DNA of 64,000 nucleotides from CAWAYH01 sp963786195 (GCA_963786195.1 CAWAYH010000004.1:496001-560000), one strand, 5' to 3'. Counted from the first letter of the stretch, positions 52,755-61,671 are shown. The notes: generated from the letters alone by a model not told the origin. Numbers and translations are program-made.

Positions 52755-55235
52755 TCATCGGCTCGCGTGCGAGCACGTGGACCAGAGCGACTCGAAACGG
52801 CTCCGAAAGCGCCTGGACTCGCCCGGAACTTCACCGAGCGAATCCCAGAGGCGCAAGCCCTCTGCGATCTCGCGACAACCTTCGGGCCGGCTCGACTGAT
52901 CGGTCAGCAACCCCTCCCCGAGCCTGAGCTTCGCCTCGGCCAGTTCGTTGATGACGAAGCCATTCCCGGGCACGGCTTTGATGATCGATTCGCCTTCTGC
53001 GACGGCCTGGCGAACGTGAGTGATGCCATCTGCTCGTTCGCCGGCGTTCACGAGCGCAACCCCCAGCGCAAGGTGGCTAATCATCACGGCAATCTGACCG
53101 GCATGGTCCTCAGGCGAGGAGGCGCCCAGCGCCTCCGCTGCAGTGAGTCCGCTCGTGTACGCGGCGATTGCATCGCGGGTCCTGCCGATCTCGAAGAGCG
53201 CATCTCCTTCGTTCTTGAAGATGCGCACGAGATTCTGCTGGTATCCCGGGTTCAGGGGGGTCTGGACCAGCAGCTCTTCGAACGTGCGCCGCGATTGACC
53301 GAGTACCTCAATCGCCTCGTTCGGCCGCCGAGCTCCAAGCAGCTGCTCGCCGTAGTCGATCTGGATTCGCGCGAGCCGCGCGGCATTGTCGCGATTGCCA
53401 GAACTCGCGTTCACCTGCCGCTTCGCGAGCGCGGCCGCCCGTTCGAGTGACTCGAGCGCGGCCTGACTCGCCCCCCTTCGCGCCTGCACATATCCAAGCT
53501 GATGGTAGGCCGTTGCGAGTTGCCCTTGCCTGGTCACCCTCTGATCCGAATCGGCGATCGACTGCAGCAGCGCCACGGCGCGCGTCGCGTGTTTCTCCGA
53601 CGTTCCGAGGTCGCCCGTCAACGCCAGGAATCGCGCAAGCTGCACACACAGTTGCGCAAGCGCTTCGACGTCCGAGGGATCCGCGCCCGCACGCGTCGCC
53701 GACCTTTCGCGGATCGCCAACGCACTCCGATAACGCGCCTGCGCGCTTGGGAAGTCGGCCAGATTCGAAACGCCGCCACCGCCCAGAATTGTGCCCAGCC
53801 GCTCGTATGCCGTAGCCAATTCGCGCTCGAGCGCGACGTCGCCCTGGGATTCCGCGGCGAGGCTGTCGAGGTATTCGACCGCGCGCTTGACGACGAGCTC
53901 GCGAGCCTTGAGGGATCCCGGAAGATTAGCGATGGCGTCGTGGAATTCGAACAGAAACGAATTGGCCAGCCGCCGGACGTCGTCGAAACGCTTCTCGGCG
54001 CGGACACGTTCGACCCTGGCGATATGAGCCTGGTAAACGGCGGCGCCGGCGCCAACGATCACGGCGGCGAGACCCGCGGCGCCGACGGTGACCAGCGACC
54101 GATGGCGCTTGAGGAACTTCCTGGCCCGGTACCGCTTCGAATCCGTCGCGGCGACCACAGGGCGGCCCTCGAGATACCTCCGGAGGTCGTCCGACAACTG
54201 TTCCACGGATTGATACCGGTGTTCCGGCTCCTTGCGGAGCGCCTTGAGCGCAATCAGATCGAGATCACGATCGATGCGCTCCGTCGCGGCGCCGCGGCTA
54301 GCGGCCACCATCGCGCTCGGAAGCGGTGGTGTCTCTTCGCAGATGGCCTGAATCAGCGCGACCTGGTTCGAGGGCCTGGACGCGTAGGGGCTCTGCCCCG
54401 TGAGCAGTCGATACAGGAGCACGCCGAGCGAGTAAATATCGGCGGAGACAGTGATGGGATCGCCACGCACCTGCTCGGGGCTGGCGCTCTCCGGCGTCAT
54501 CATCCGCTCGGCGGTGAGCGTCAAGCTTCCGATCCCGCCGGCTGGATCGATGAGCTTGGCGATGCCGAAATCGAGCAGCTTGGGTGTGCCGTCCGGCGTG
54601 ACGAGGATGTTGGCCGCCTTGATATCGCGATGGATGACGAGGTGCTGGTGCGCGTACTGAAGGGCCGCGCACACCTGGCGGAACAGCTCGAGTCGCGCGC
54701 GAACGGTGACCTGCCGATCTGCGCAGAACTCGTGGATCGGCACGCCGTCCACGTACTCCATGACCAGGTACGGCAGGCCATCTTCGGTCGAGCCGCCGTC
54801 GAGCAAGCGCGCAATGTTGGGGTGTTCGAGGACCGCAAGGATCCGCCGCTCCTCATGAAAGCGGTTCAGCAGGATCTCGGTCGGCACCCCGCCGACGAAC
54901 TTGATGGCGACTCGTTGCTCGAACTGTCCGTCGATGCGCTCGGCCAGATATACGCTGCCCATTCCGCCGCGCCCGATCTCCCGGACGAGCACGTACGGGC
55001 CAACCTGGGAACCCAGCAGGTTGGTCTTGACGGCGTGGATGGCCGTCAACGCGGAACGGGTCTCCAGGAAGCCGCCCGCGGCCCCGTGGGAGGCCAGCAA
55101 CCGTTCCACCTGCACCCGGAGCTGGTCGTCATCTCCACACGACGCCCGGACATGGTCGGCACGGAGATCCGCATGCCGCGCCAGAGCGCTCTCGAACACC
55201 TCACGAACGCGTGGCCACTTCGCGGAATCAGACAT
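52755..55235 (-). CDS. Ser/Thr protein kinase with TPR sensor region
   Basis: An 826-residue protein: N-terminal helical segment (1-75), kinase domain (about 78-350) with GRGGMGSVY, K112 (VAIKF), HRDIKAAN (202-209) and DFG (222-224), one membrane helix (about 384-404), then TPR-like repeats to the end (LATAYERLGTILGGGG, LATAYHQLGYVQARRG, EGDALFEIGRTRDAIAAYTSGL). It converges on the ECF sigma gene with a 3-base gap. Partner of that sigma factor by family precedent. Confidence 0.92.
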   Translation of the reverse strand: MSDSAKWPRVREVFESALARHADLRADHVRASCGDDDQLRVQVERLLASHGAAGGFLETRSALTAIHAVKTNLLGSQVGPYVLVREIGRGGMGSVYLAERIDGQFEQRVAIKFVGGVPTEILLNRFHEERRILAVLEHPNIARLLDGGSTEDGLPYLVMEYVDGVPIHEFCADRQVTVRARLELFRQVCAALQYAHQHLVIHRDIKAANILVTPDGTPKLLDFGIAKLIDPAGGIGSLTLTAERMMTPESASPEQVRGDPITVSADIYSLGVLLYRLLTGQSPYASRPSNQVALIQAICEETPPLPSAMVAASRGAATERIDRDLDLIALKALRKEPEHRYQSVEQLSDDLRRYLEGRPVVAATDSKRYRARKFLKRHRSLVTVGAAGLAAVIVGAGAAVYQAHIARVERVRAEKRFDDVRRLANSFLFEFHDAIANLPGSLKARELVVKRAVEYLDSLAAESQGDVALERELATAYERLGTILGGGGVSNLADFPSAQARYRSALAIRERSATRAGADPSDVEALAQLCVQLARFLALTGDLGTSEKHATRAVALLQSIADSDQRVTRQGQLATAYHQLGYVQARRGASQAALESLERAAALAKRQVNASSGNRDNAARLARIQIDYGEQLLGARRPNEAIEVLGQSRRTFEELLVQTPLNPGYQQNLVRIFKNEGDALFEIGRTRDAIAAYTSGLTAAEALGASSPEDHAGQIAVMISHLALGVALVNAGERADGITHVRQAVAEGESIIKAVPGNGFVINELAEAKLRLGEGLLTDQSSRPEGCREIAEGLRLWDSLGEVPGESRRFRSRFESLWSTCSHASR

Positions 55236-55788
55236 CCGTGCCTGCGTTGCCGCCGTAGGTTACACGATCGTCTCGAAGAATCTCCTCACATCGTGCTTGT
55301 TACCTTCCCGCAGCCAACGGGCACGGAAGCGCGCTCGCGGTCACAGGTGATCCGACGAAACCGTGGCCGGCGACGGTGTCTACTCGCAGTTGCCGGCCCG
55401 CCGCGCGTATGACGCGAGCGCCCGGTTCAACAGCTCGAGAATCCGGTCTCGATCCTCGGGCGCCCTCAGTTGCTCCTCCCAATGGGACGTGTGAGGCAGT
55501 CTCCAGACCACACCCGAGGCTGATAGGTTACGGCACGCTGGGACGTCACGTCTCTATAGGAACGCGGAGCCGCGCCCGCGAAGTGAAGCGTCGCCGCCTA
55601 TCGATGACGTGCGAGAGTAAACCCGGGTCATCCGTGAAAGTCCCCACGGCGCGGGGAAATCTGCGCATTTCTGTTGGCCGACTCTGCCCTCTTGCGACCA
55701 TCGGCTGCGAGATCCGAGGGCATCCTTCTTGCGATACGGAACGAATTTGCCGACCAGCGCGGGATGCTCACCCTGAAAGGAGACTGTC
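55236..55788 (-). other. Intergenic region with a possible minus-strand gene remnant
   Basis: From about 55535 down to a TAG at 55380-55382 the minus strand reads SGVVWRLPHTSHWEEQLRAP, then EDRDRILELLNRALASYARRAGNCE. It is good protein-like sequence without a start codon or known family, probably the 3' end of a lost gene. The rest of the 553 bases shows no gene. The cupin ribosome site (AAAGGAG) is at its right end. Confidence 0.35.
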
Positions 55789-56184
55789 ATGAGGGGATTC
55801 GTGGATGAAATCGAAGACATGACCGAGCAGAATTCCGATTTCCGCCGAGTTCTGTACACCGGCAGACAGCTACAGCTCGTGCTGATGTCGCTCCCACCCG
55901 GCGAGGACATTGGCGAGGAGGTCCATCCGGACCGCGACCAGTTCTTTCGAGTCGAGAAGGGCACGGGTGAAGTCTGGATCGATGGCCAGAGGACGAAGAT
56001 CAAGGACGACTTCGCGATCGTGGTGCCTGCCGGTGCGCGGCACAACGTCAAGAACACCGGCGACACACCACTGAAGCTGTACACGCTCTACGGGCCGCCT
56101 GAGCACGTCGACGGAACGGTGCACGTCACAAAGGCCGACGCCATGGCGTCGAAGGAGCATTTCGCCGGACAGACGACCGAGTGA
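55789..56184 (+). CDS. Single-domain cupin protein
   Basis: A 131-residue cupin. The two conserved motifs are present: GEEVHPDRDQFFRVEKGTGEVWID (motif 1, with H46, D50 and E54-like ligands) and VVPAGARHNVKNTG (motif 2). It resembles small mannose-6-phosphate-isomerase-like cupins that bind one metal. AAAGGAG lies eight bases before the ATG. No pathway context. Confidence 0.85.
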   Translation: MRGFVDEIEDMTEQNSDFRRVLYTGRQLQLVLMSLPPGEDIGEEVHPDRDQFFRVEKGTGEVWIDGQRTKIKDDFAIVVPAGARHNVKNTGDTPLKLYTLYGPPEHVDGTVHVTKADAMASKEHFAGQTTE

Positions 56185-56565
56185 TGGCGGCCTCTGCGGC
56201 CGGACGTCGGCGCAAAGCGAGCCTGTGATGGTCGGTTCGAGCAATACGCGCTGAGCGATCGGCGCACAGGTACGGCGTGAAGCGCCACGATCCGCACCGG
56301 CCGGGCGCCCGACGTGACCGTTGTCGAGGTCAGGCCGGCATCGAGACCGGGCGCGTCAATCCGTTGCCGCACGTCGGCGGCGGCCTGTCGCACGTCGGCA
56401 GGTACGTCGGCTCGGTCCTGGACGCGGGTATTGACCCAGTCGGCAGGCGCTCCACCGCCCACTGCGAGGACAGTGCCATCCGCGTTCAGCACGACCAGCC
56501 ACTCCGCTGTCATGGCCTGCAATCGTCGCAGTCGGGGCATACCGCCGCCAGGATCGCGCCGCTGG
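56185..56565 (-). pseudogene. 5' fragment of a probable sensor kinase gene
   Basis: From an ATG at 56513 the minus strand encodes TAEWLVVLNADGTVLAVGGG, APADWVNTRVQDRADVPADV and further regular protein-like sequence to about 56270 (VRIVALHAVPVRRS), then degenerates. The opening resembles the N-terminal PAS-like region of acidobacterial histidine kinases. No kinase core is present. The remaining bases to the cupin stop are featureless. Confidence 0.45.
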
Positions 56566-57078
56566 CTAGTTCGAAAGGGCGAGACCCATGGTGCCGCTGA
56601 TCCGCGTGTGCAGCTCCCACTGGATGCGGAATTCGGGGGCCACATAGATGCGCCTGCTGAGCCAGATGCGGACGCCGCCGCCCGCCGTGAACGCGGGGTC
56701 GCCGCTCGTGTAGAGTCCCGTCCCAACCCGGCTGGTGTTCTGGAACCACCCGCCGCCGGCGACGACATACGGGGTCGTGCGCGGCCGGCCGGAGGAACCA
56801 GGCGAGAGAATGTCGATCGTCAGGTTGCCGGTAATCAACCAGTCCCGGTCTTCGTCGGGCCCGATCATGTATTGCACTTCGGGGCCGACGCTGATGCGCG
56901 GCGACAGGTGGACTCTGGCGGCGCCGCCGAACATGGTGTGATCGATCGTCGCATCGTCCACGAAGCCGGCGTAGCCGGCGGTGATCTCGACGGCCGGGGC
57001 CGGCTTCCCGGATGTCTGCGCCCACGCGGGCGTCGCGCCCTCGAACAGGAGCAACAGGGCAACGGCAGCAGCGCGCAT
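56566..57078 (-). CDS. Outer-membrane beta-barrel protein
   Basis: A 170-residue exported protein. Start at ATG 57078, preceded by AGGAGG; an upstream in-frame ATG at 57117 lacks this. Signal peptide AAAVALLLLFEGATPAWAQ, then strands such as AVEITAGYAGFVDD, ARVHLSPRISVGPEVQYMIG, TPYVVAGGGWFQ, GGGVRIWLSRRIYVAPEFRI and a C-terminal TMGLALSN. Typical of small OmpA-like/OmpW-like eight-stranded barrels. Function unknown. Confidence 0.75.
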   Translation of the reverse strand: MRAAAVALLLLFEGATPAWAQTSGKPAPAVEITAGYAGFVDDATIDHTMFGGAARVHLSPRISVGPEVQYMIGPDEDRDWLITGNLTIDILSPGSSGRPRTTPYVVAGGGWFQNTSRVGTGLYTSGDPAFTAGGGVRIWLSRRIYVAPEFRIQWELHTRISGTMGLALSN

Positions 57079-57288
57079 ACAGCCTCCTGACGGGTAATGC
57101 GCAGGATGAACGCTCACCGGCTCACCCGGGACCGGGTCAGCCTGCCCTGGATCATGACCGACGCGTCCCCGGCCGAACCCAGGCCCGTCACCCGTTTCTA
57201 CGGATCCGCGCCACCAGCTTCCCGCGACGAGAAATGCCGACCAGATCGCAGCCAGGGCGCGCGCGCTGCTCGATCACACCGTCGGGCA

Positions 57289-57576
57289 TCACTCTGTGTG
57301 GATCTCGATTCCGCCGACGATTCCAGCCGCGACGTTATACACCCACGTCATCAACAAGGCGCCCACGAACCCGAGGCAGGCATACAGAATCGGCAGAATG
57401 ATGATGGCGCCGATTCCGAAAAGAGGGCCCATCATGCCGAACTCGGAATCGCCGCGCGCCAACCCGCCCGACATCACGGCGAGCGAGAAGAGACCTCCGG
57501 CGATCAGCCCAAGGACGGCGTACAGGATAGCCGCGATTTTCGCGCACGACAGGGGTGCCACGCGTCGGATGACCAT
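57289..57576 (-). CDS. Small membrane protein (DUF3566-like)
   Basis: A 95-residue protein with two or three hydrophobic helices (ILYAVLGLIAGGLFSLAVM; IGAIIILPILYACLGFVGALLMTWVYNVAAG). The opening MVIRRVAPLSCAKIAAI resembles DUF3566-type membrane proteins. CAAAGGAG lies about eight bases upstream. Its first 34 coding bases recur at 47104-47137. Function unknown. Confidence 0.65.
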   Translation of the reverse strand: MVIRRVAPLSCAKIAAILYAVLGLIAGGLFSLAVMSGGLARGDSEFGMMGPLFGIGAIIILPILYACLGFVGALLMTWVYNVAAGIVGGIEIHTE

Positions 57577-57739
57577 CTCTGCTCCTTTGTCCGGGCCTGG
57601 GATTGAAGGGAGCGCGCGCGCGCACCGCGCGCCGTGAAACGCGCATGACGATAGGCGGAGAAACGACGTCTCGTCAACCGAGCGCCCTCCCCCACCGGTT
57701 CGTGACGGTGTAAGCTATCAACTTCGGAACGTCACCAAA

Positions 57740-58669
57740 GTGAAGGGCTACCACGACATCGTCGGCGACGGAGGGTCCAGAATCCTCGAGCAGGTTGCCG
57801 AGCAGCGCGCCCGCATTACCGACGGGCTCGCCGGGGTGCGCCATCTCGTGGCCGTGGGCTCCGGCAAGGGCGGAGTCGGCAAGAGTACCTTGACGCTGCA
57901 TCTCGCGGGAGCGCTGCGCGCCCGTGGGCTTCGGATTGCGATCCTGGACGCGGACTTCAACGGCCCCTCCCAGGCGCGCATGGCAGGTGTCCAGGGGGCG
58001 CTGTTCGTGCCAGGCAGCCACAAGGTCGCGCTCCCGCGGACCAGGAACGGCATCGCCGTCTTCTCGATGGGCTCGGTGATCCCGGAGTCGGAGGCGCTCG
58101 AGTTCGAGAGCGCGGCGCGCGGAGAGTCCCATACGTGGCGCGCCACGAGGGAGTTCGCCCTCCTCGGCGAGATCCTCGGGTCCTTCGAGTGGGGAGCGCT
58201 CGATCTGCTGATGTTCGATCTGCCGCCGGGAGCCGAGCGGACCGTCCAGTACGCCGATTTTCTCGGCCCCTTCGACGAGGCTCAGGGCAGGCCCCGGACC
58301 TCGTTCCTGCTCGTGACGATCCCTTCCGAGGTGTCCCGGGGTGTGGTCGCGCGCTCGGTGGCAGCGCTGTCGAAGGGACCCTTCGCCGGGGCTCAGGGCA
58401 GGCCCCATCGGCTCCTCGGTTACGTCGAGAACATGAGCGGCTACTACTGCCGCGACTGCAACGCCATCAAGCCGCTCTTCGAGTCAGCAGACGATCCGGG
58501 CCTGGGAATCCCGTGCCTCGGCAGCGTCCCATTCGACCCCGAGCTGGCACGGCACTGCGACCAGGGGATCCCTTTCGCGGAACGTCCCGAAACACCCGTG
58601 GGCCGGGCCCTGGATCATGTTGCGCAGCAACTTCTGGACAGCCTCGAATCAGGGAGCCTTCCGAGATGA
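57740..58669 (+). CDS. Mrp/NBP35-type P-loop ATPase
   Basis: A 309-residue ATPase of the Mrp/MinD-like FeS-carrier family. Deviant Walker A GSGKGGVGKST (40-50), switch region ILDADFNGPSQ, Walker B-like LLMFDLPPG, and YYCRDC with C237/C240 near the C-terminus, like the CxxC that holds an FeS cluster in Mrp/ApbC. Two decapeptides, PFDEAQGRPR (177-186) and PFAGAQGRPH (214-223), look like in-frame insertions of a dispersed DNA repeat. GTG start at 57740. Its stop overlaps the next ATG, tying it to the zinc-ribbon/PCP_red gene. Confidence 0.85.
   Translation: MKGYHDIVGDGGSRILEQVAEQRARITDGLAGVRHLVAVGSGKGGVGKSTLTLHLAGALRARGLRIAILDADFNGPSQARMAGVQGALFVPGSHKVALPRTRNGIAVFSMGSVIPESEALEFESAARGESHTWRATREFALLGEILGSFEWGALDLLMFDLPPGAERTVQYADFLGPFDEAQGRPRTSFLLVTIPSEVSRGVVARSVAALSKGPFAGAQGRPHRLLGYVENMSGYYCRDCNAIKPLFESADDPGLGIPCLGSVPFDPELARHCDQGIPFAERPETPVGRALDHVAQQLLDSLESGSLPR
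58268..58408 (+). repeat. Two in-frame copies of a 30-base dispersed repeat inside the Mrp gene
   Basis: Copies at 58268-58297 (CCCTTCGACGAGGCTCAGGG...) and 58379-58408 (CCCTTCGCCGGGGCTCAGGG...) each add ten codons encoding PF-x-x-AQGRP. A related copy lies at about 58843-58870 in the next gene. The regular length keeps the frame open. Confidence 0.65.
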
Positions 58670-59187
58670 AGTTCCTCTGCGTCCCCTGCGACAGCCCGAT
58701 GAAGCTGCAGTCCGTCGGTCCGCCCGAGCGCGGCTCGCTCTCGGTCGTCTACTCGTGTCCGGAGTGCGGCTACGAGATGGCGATGCTGACCAATGCGTAC
58801 GAAACACAGGTCGTTCAGTCACTCGGCGTCCGGATCGGCCCTTCGACGGAGCTCAGGGCGGGCCCTGAGAGCGAGGCGAGACCGTCGAACCGCCTTCGCG
58901 CTGCAGGTGCTTCGGCGAGCCCCGCCGAAGCTTTAGCGGAGACGGGCACGTCCGGCACCGGCTGCCCGTTCGCAGCGATGGTGCCGGGCATGGAAGGCGC
59001 GGAGCGCACACCCGGCGAGCCGATCCCCGTCCGGTGGACCGCCGCCGCGGAAGCCAGACTCGCGAACATTCCCGAGTTCGTCCGCCCCATGGCGAAGACC
59101 GGCATCGAAAAATTCGCCCGGGAGCAGGGATCCCTGGAAGTGGACGAGAAGATCCTCGACGCGGCCCGTGACTTCTTTGGTATGTAG
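58666..59187 (+). CDS. Zinc-ribbon protein with C-terminal PCP_red-like domain
   Basis: A 173-residue protein. The N-terminal zinc ribbon has C5/C8 (CVPC) and C31/C34 (CPEC). After a variable linker (about 60-115) made partly of dispersed-repeat sequence, the C-terminal PCP_red-like domain spans about 122-170 (RWTAAAEARLANIPEFVRPMAK ending in DAARDFFGM). ATG overlaps the Mrp stop. Same domain as in the USP protein at 20567 and the radical SAM protein at 59242. Perhaps a substrate- or cofactor-delivery adaptor (inference). Confidence 0.8.
   Translation: MKFLCVPCDSPMKLQSVGPPERGSLSVVYSCPECGYEMAMLTNAYETQVVQSLGVRIGPSTELRAGPESEARPSNRLRAAGASASPAEALAETGTSGTGCPFAAMVPGMEGAERTPGEPIPVRWTAAAEARLANIPEFVRPMAKTGIEKFAREQGSLEVDEKILDAARDFFGM
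58910..58930 (+). repeat. Palindromic repeat in the linker of the zinc-ribbon/PCP_red gene
   Basis: CTTCGGCG-AGCCC-CGCCGAAG: a perfect 8-bp stem with a 5-base loop inside the coding region, in the low-complexity linker. Together with the CTCAGGGCGGGCCC copy about 50 bases upstream it suggests the linker was built by repeat insertion. Confidence 0.5.
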
Positions 59188-59241
59188 ATCGTCCGATGAT
59201 CGAGATGTATTCTCTAGCGGCTCTGCGCCGGAGCTGGCGAA

Positions 59242-60675
59242 GTGGGGTCCGCTAACAGATACATCGACATGAACATGCCGGATCCAACCACGAGTCAGTT
59301 CGCGCGTCCGTACGTCGTCTCCTGGAACCTCACCTACCGCTGCAACCTCGCCTGCGAGCATTGCTATCTCGACGCCGGCGGCGCGCCTCTGGTCGGCACG
59401 GAGAACTTCGCGGACCGGAGCGAGCTCGGCACCGACGAGTGCTTCAGGGTCATCGACGAAATCGCCGCCTTCGCGCCCGAATGCCTGACGATCCTGACGG
59501 GCGGCGAGCCGCTTCTGCGGCGCGACATCCTCGAGATCGTCCGGCGCGCGTCGGAGCGCGGACTCTGGGTCGTCGTCGGCACCAACGGCGTGAGCATCAC
59601 GGAGAACGTCGCGAAGCGCCTCGCGAATGCCGGAGCGCGGGGGCTCTCGCTCTCTCTCGATGCGCTCGATCCCGATCGTCACGACCGCTTCAGGAAGGTG
59701 CGGGGCGCCTGGAGGAATACCGTGGACGGAGCGGAGATCCTGAACAGGACCGGGCTCCCCTTCATCGTGCAGACGACCGCGGGCTCGCACAATGTCGGCG
59801 AGCTCGACGCGATCGCCGACTTCGCGCACGATCGCCTCGCCGCCAAGGTCTGGAACCTCTACTTCCTGGTACCGACGGGGCGCGGGCAGTTCGTGTCCGA
59901 CATCACCCCCGAGCAGTACGACGAGGTGCTCGCCTCGCTCTACCGGATCCAGACGAAGTACGACCGCCGGATGCTCGTGAACGCGAAGTGCGCTCCGCAC
60001 TACATCAAGACCGTCCTGGAGCATGTCAGCGCGCAGACCGCTCCGATGCCGACTGATGCCGAAGCTGAGGTCTCGTGGCCCGGTCTGTCGAAGATCAGGA
60101 CCTACTCCGGAGGGGCCGGTGGCTGCCCGGCGGGCACGCACTACATGGGGATACGGCCGAACGGGGATGTCACCCCCTGCCCCTACCTCCCGGTCTTCGC
60201 GGGGACCCTACGCAGCTCGAGTCTCGCGGACCTCTGGACGTCATCGAGCCTGTTCACCGACATTCGCCGCCGCACGTCGCTCGGCGGACGATGCGGGGAG
60301 TGCGAGATGAACGGCCACTGTGGGGGCTGCCGCGCCCGCGCCTACGGGATGACCGGCGATCTGATGGCCGAAGATCCCCTCTGCACCCACATCCCCGGCA
60401 AGTTCGCCGGGTCTCCCCTGCTCGCCATCCGCGATCGTGCATCCGTCGCGGGGGCGCAGGGCCCTCCCGCGATCCTATACGGTACCGAATCGTCGACGAC
60501 GATCGCGTGGGATGAGGCGGCCGCCGAACGCATGAAGAAGATCCCCGCGTTCGTCCGGGGCATGGTGGTGAAGGCGGTTGAGGATTCGTGCCGCAGAAGC
60601 GGCATCAGTCGGGTCACGGCGGAGGAGTTGGAGAAGATCCGCTCGCGGATGCCGACACCGAAACTCTTCGGGTAG
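59242..60675 (+). CDS. Radical SAM/SPASM protein with C-terminal PCP_red-like domain (heme-biosynthesis-type)
   Basis: A 477-residue radical SAM enzyme. The cluster motif CxxxCxxC is C34/C38/C41 (CNLACEHCY), followed by ILTGGEPLLRRDI and LSLSLDALDPDRHDRFR. The SPASM-type C-terminal region has GGCPAGTHYMGIRPNGDVTPCPYLP and CGECEMNGHCGGCRARAYG. This layout is that of the NirJ/AhbD group that modifies heme or heme precursors. A PCP_red-like domain (about 425-470, AWDEAAAERMKKIPAFVRG) is appended. GTG 59242 is chosen for its GGAG eight bases upstream; ATGs at 59269 and 59275 are alternatives. Third gene of the Mrp locus. Confidence 0.82.
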   Translation: MGSANRYIDMNMPDPTTSQFARPYVVSWNLTYRCNLACEHCYLDAGGAPLVGTENFADRSELGTDECFRVIDEIAAFAPECLTILTGGEPLLRRDILEIVRRASERGLWVVVGTNGVSITENVAKRLANAGARGLSLSLDALDPDRHDRFRKVRGAWRNTVDGAEILNRTGLPFIVQTTAGSHNVGELDAIADFAHDRLAAKVWNLYFLVPTGRGQFVSDITPEQYDEVLASLYRIQTKYDRRMLVNAKCAPHYIKTVLEHVSAQTAPMPTDAEAEVSWPGLSKIRTYSGGAGGCPAGTHYMGIRPNGDVTPCPYLPVFAGTLRSSSLADLWTSSSLFTDIRRRTSLGGRCGECEMNGHCGGCRARAYGMTGDLMAEDPLCTHIPGKFAGSPLLAIRDRASVAGAQGPPAILYGTESSTTIAWDEAAAERMKKIPAFVRGMVVKAVEDSCRRSGISRVTAEELEKIRSRMPTPKLFG

Positions 60676-61029
60676 GTGCTGCGTCGATCGGACGATCGAC
60701 GAGGTACTTCCAGTCGATGACGACGACGCCTTGTGACGACGAGCCGTAGGCCCGCGCGGCATCGGGCCGCACGAGGATGCCTGATCGTCAGTATCGATCC
60801 ATTACGGAGTGGAATCAGCCTTGCAGTCGCCTACTCGACGCCGTCGGTTGCGACTTTCTCTCCTAACGGTGTGCTGCTTTTTCCTGAATCACCCGGCGCC
60901 ACTAGGAGGCGTCGTTCCGACTTGAATGAGTTCGGTCGGCTGGATAATCCGTGACTGCGGCAGGGCTCCCGCGCGTTTGTGAGAGACTGCATGTTGGGCG
61001 GACACGCAAGATCAGCGTTGGAGAAAGGC
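60676..61029. other. Intergenic region: hairpin, possible gene remnant, cassette boundary
   Basis: A hairpin at 60683-60700 (GTCGATCG/CGATCGAC) follows the radical SAM stop and may terminate it. On the minus strand about 60800-60680 reads SGILVRPDAARAYGSSSQG, VVVIDWKYLVDRPIDAAP, a likely 3' gene remnant of unknown family. A GTTGGGC box at 60993-60999 sits 30 bases before the next start codon and could be the right-hand end of a decayed attC. Confidence 0.4.
60683..60700 (+). terminator. Hairpin after the radical SAM gene
   Basis: GTCGATCG-GA-CGATCGAC is a perfect inverted repeat 8 bases after the stop codon. There is no T-run downstream. Candidate terminator for the Mrp-radical SAM operon. 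Confidence 0.4.
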
Positions 61030-61479
61030 ATGACAAGAATCACGAACTGGATCCGTCTGGTTCTTTGCGGGTTTGTGGCGGGCGTCGCCTGGAATCTGGT
61101 TTCCGTCGTGTTCCTTTCCCTCTTCGCGCCGGATTTCGTGGCGTCGGTGCAGAGCACCGCCCCTCATCCGCGTCTCGGAGGCGGGTTCTTCTTTGCCGTC
61201 GACGTCGCGATGGGGATCTGGGCGGTCTGGCTGTATTCCGCCATTGCTCCTCGGTATGGGGCGCGACCGATCACGGTGGTCATTGCCGGCGTCGCGTGGT
61301 GGATTCTGAAGACGCTCCAGAGTGCCAAGTGGGCGGGGTTGGGGTTCGTTGAACTCAGTCCAAGCCTTCTTCCGCTGGGGGTCACTACACTGACTGCCAC
61401 GCTTCTCGCGTCAGCGGTAGGCGCGTGGCTCTACAGCAAGGTGAGCGAGTCGTCGCCGAAAGGCGTAGCGGCGACATGA
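61030..61479 (+). CDS. Hypothetical four-helix membrane protein, probable integron cassette gene
   Basis: A 149-residue protein from ATG 61030 (GGAGAAAGGC immediately upstream), with about four membrane helices: LVLCGFVAGVAWNLVSVVFLSL, FFFAVDVAMGIWAVWLYSAI, ITVVIAGVAWWILKTL and VTTLTATLLASAVGAWLY. No family recognised. Three bases after its stop the attC-like palindrome begins (61483), the usual arrangement of a gene cassette. Confidence 0.65.
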   Translation: MTRITNWIRLVLCGFVAGVAWNLVSVVFLSLFAPDFVASVQSTAPHPRLGGGFFFAVDVAMGIWAVWLYSAIAPRYGARPITVVIAGVAWWILKTLQSAKWAGLGFVELSPSLLPLGVTTLTATLLASAVGAWLYSKVSESSPKGVAAT

Positions 61480-61482
61480 GCC

Positions 61483-61566
61483 GCCCAACAACCGAATGGA
61501 GCCGACGCGCCTGACGGTCCGTGCCATCATCTCGCCGCGGCGCGCGGCTCATTCGGAGCGTTAGCC
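61483..61566 (+). other. attC-like recombination site 1 (integron cassette)
   Basis: Outer boxes: GCCCAAC (61483-61489, R'') and GTTAGCC (61560-61566, R'). Inner arms pair as CCGAAT (61492-61497)/ATTCGG (61551-61556), GAGCCG (61499-61504)/CGGCTC (61545-61550) and CGCG (61506-61509)/CGCG (61541-61544), leaving G61498 and A61505 unpaired on one side only. Sixteen base pairs with two extrahelical bases in one arm is the defining geometry of attC. The loop is 31 bases. The R' box deviates slightly from GTTRRRY. Confidence 0.7.
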
Positions 61567-61671
61567 CGACGAGCGACGACATGACTGACGAACGCGTCCC
61601 TCGCGTCGCTCGGTCGTGCGTTCGCCGCTGAACGGCAGTATCGTCAGACCGCGCACTTTCAGGAGGGTGAC

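Noticed and set aside
53502..55412. Long plus-strand ORF antisense to the Ser/Thr kinase
   Set aside because: It is a codon-bias shadow of the kinase gene with no recognisable domain.
60860..60999. A third attC site upstream of the membrane-protein cassette
   Set aside because: A GTTGGGC box is present at 60993 but no complementary inner arms could be found to its left.
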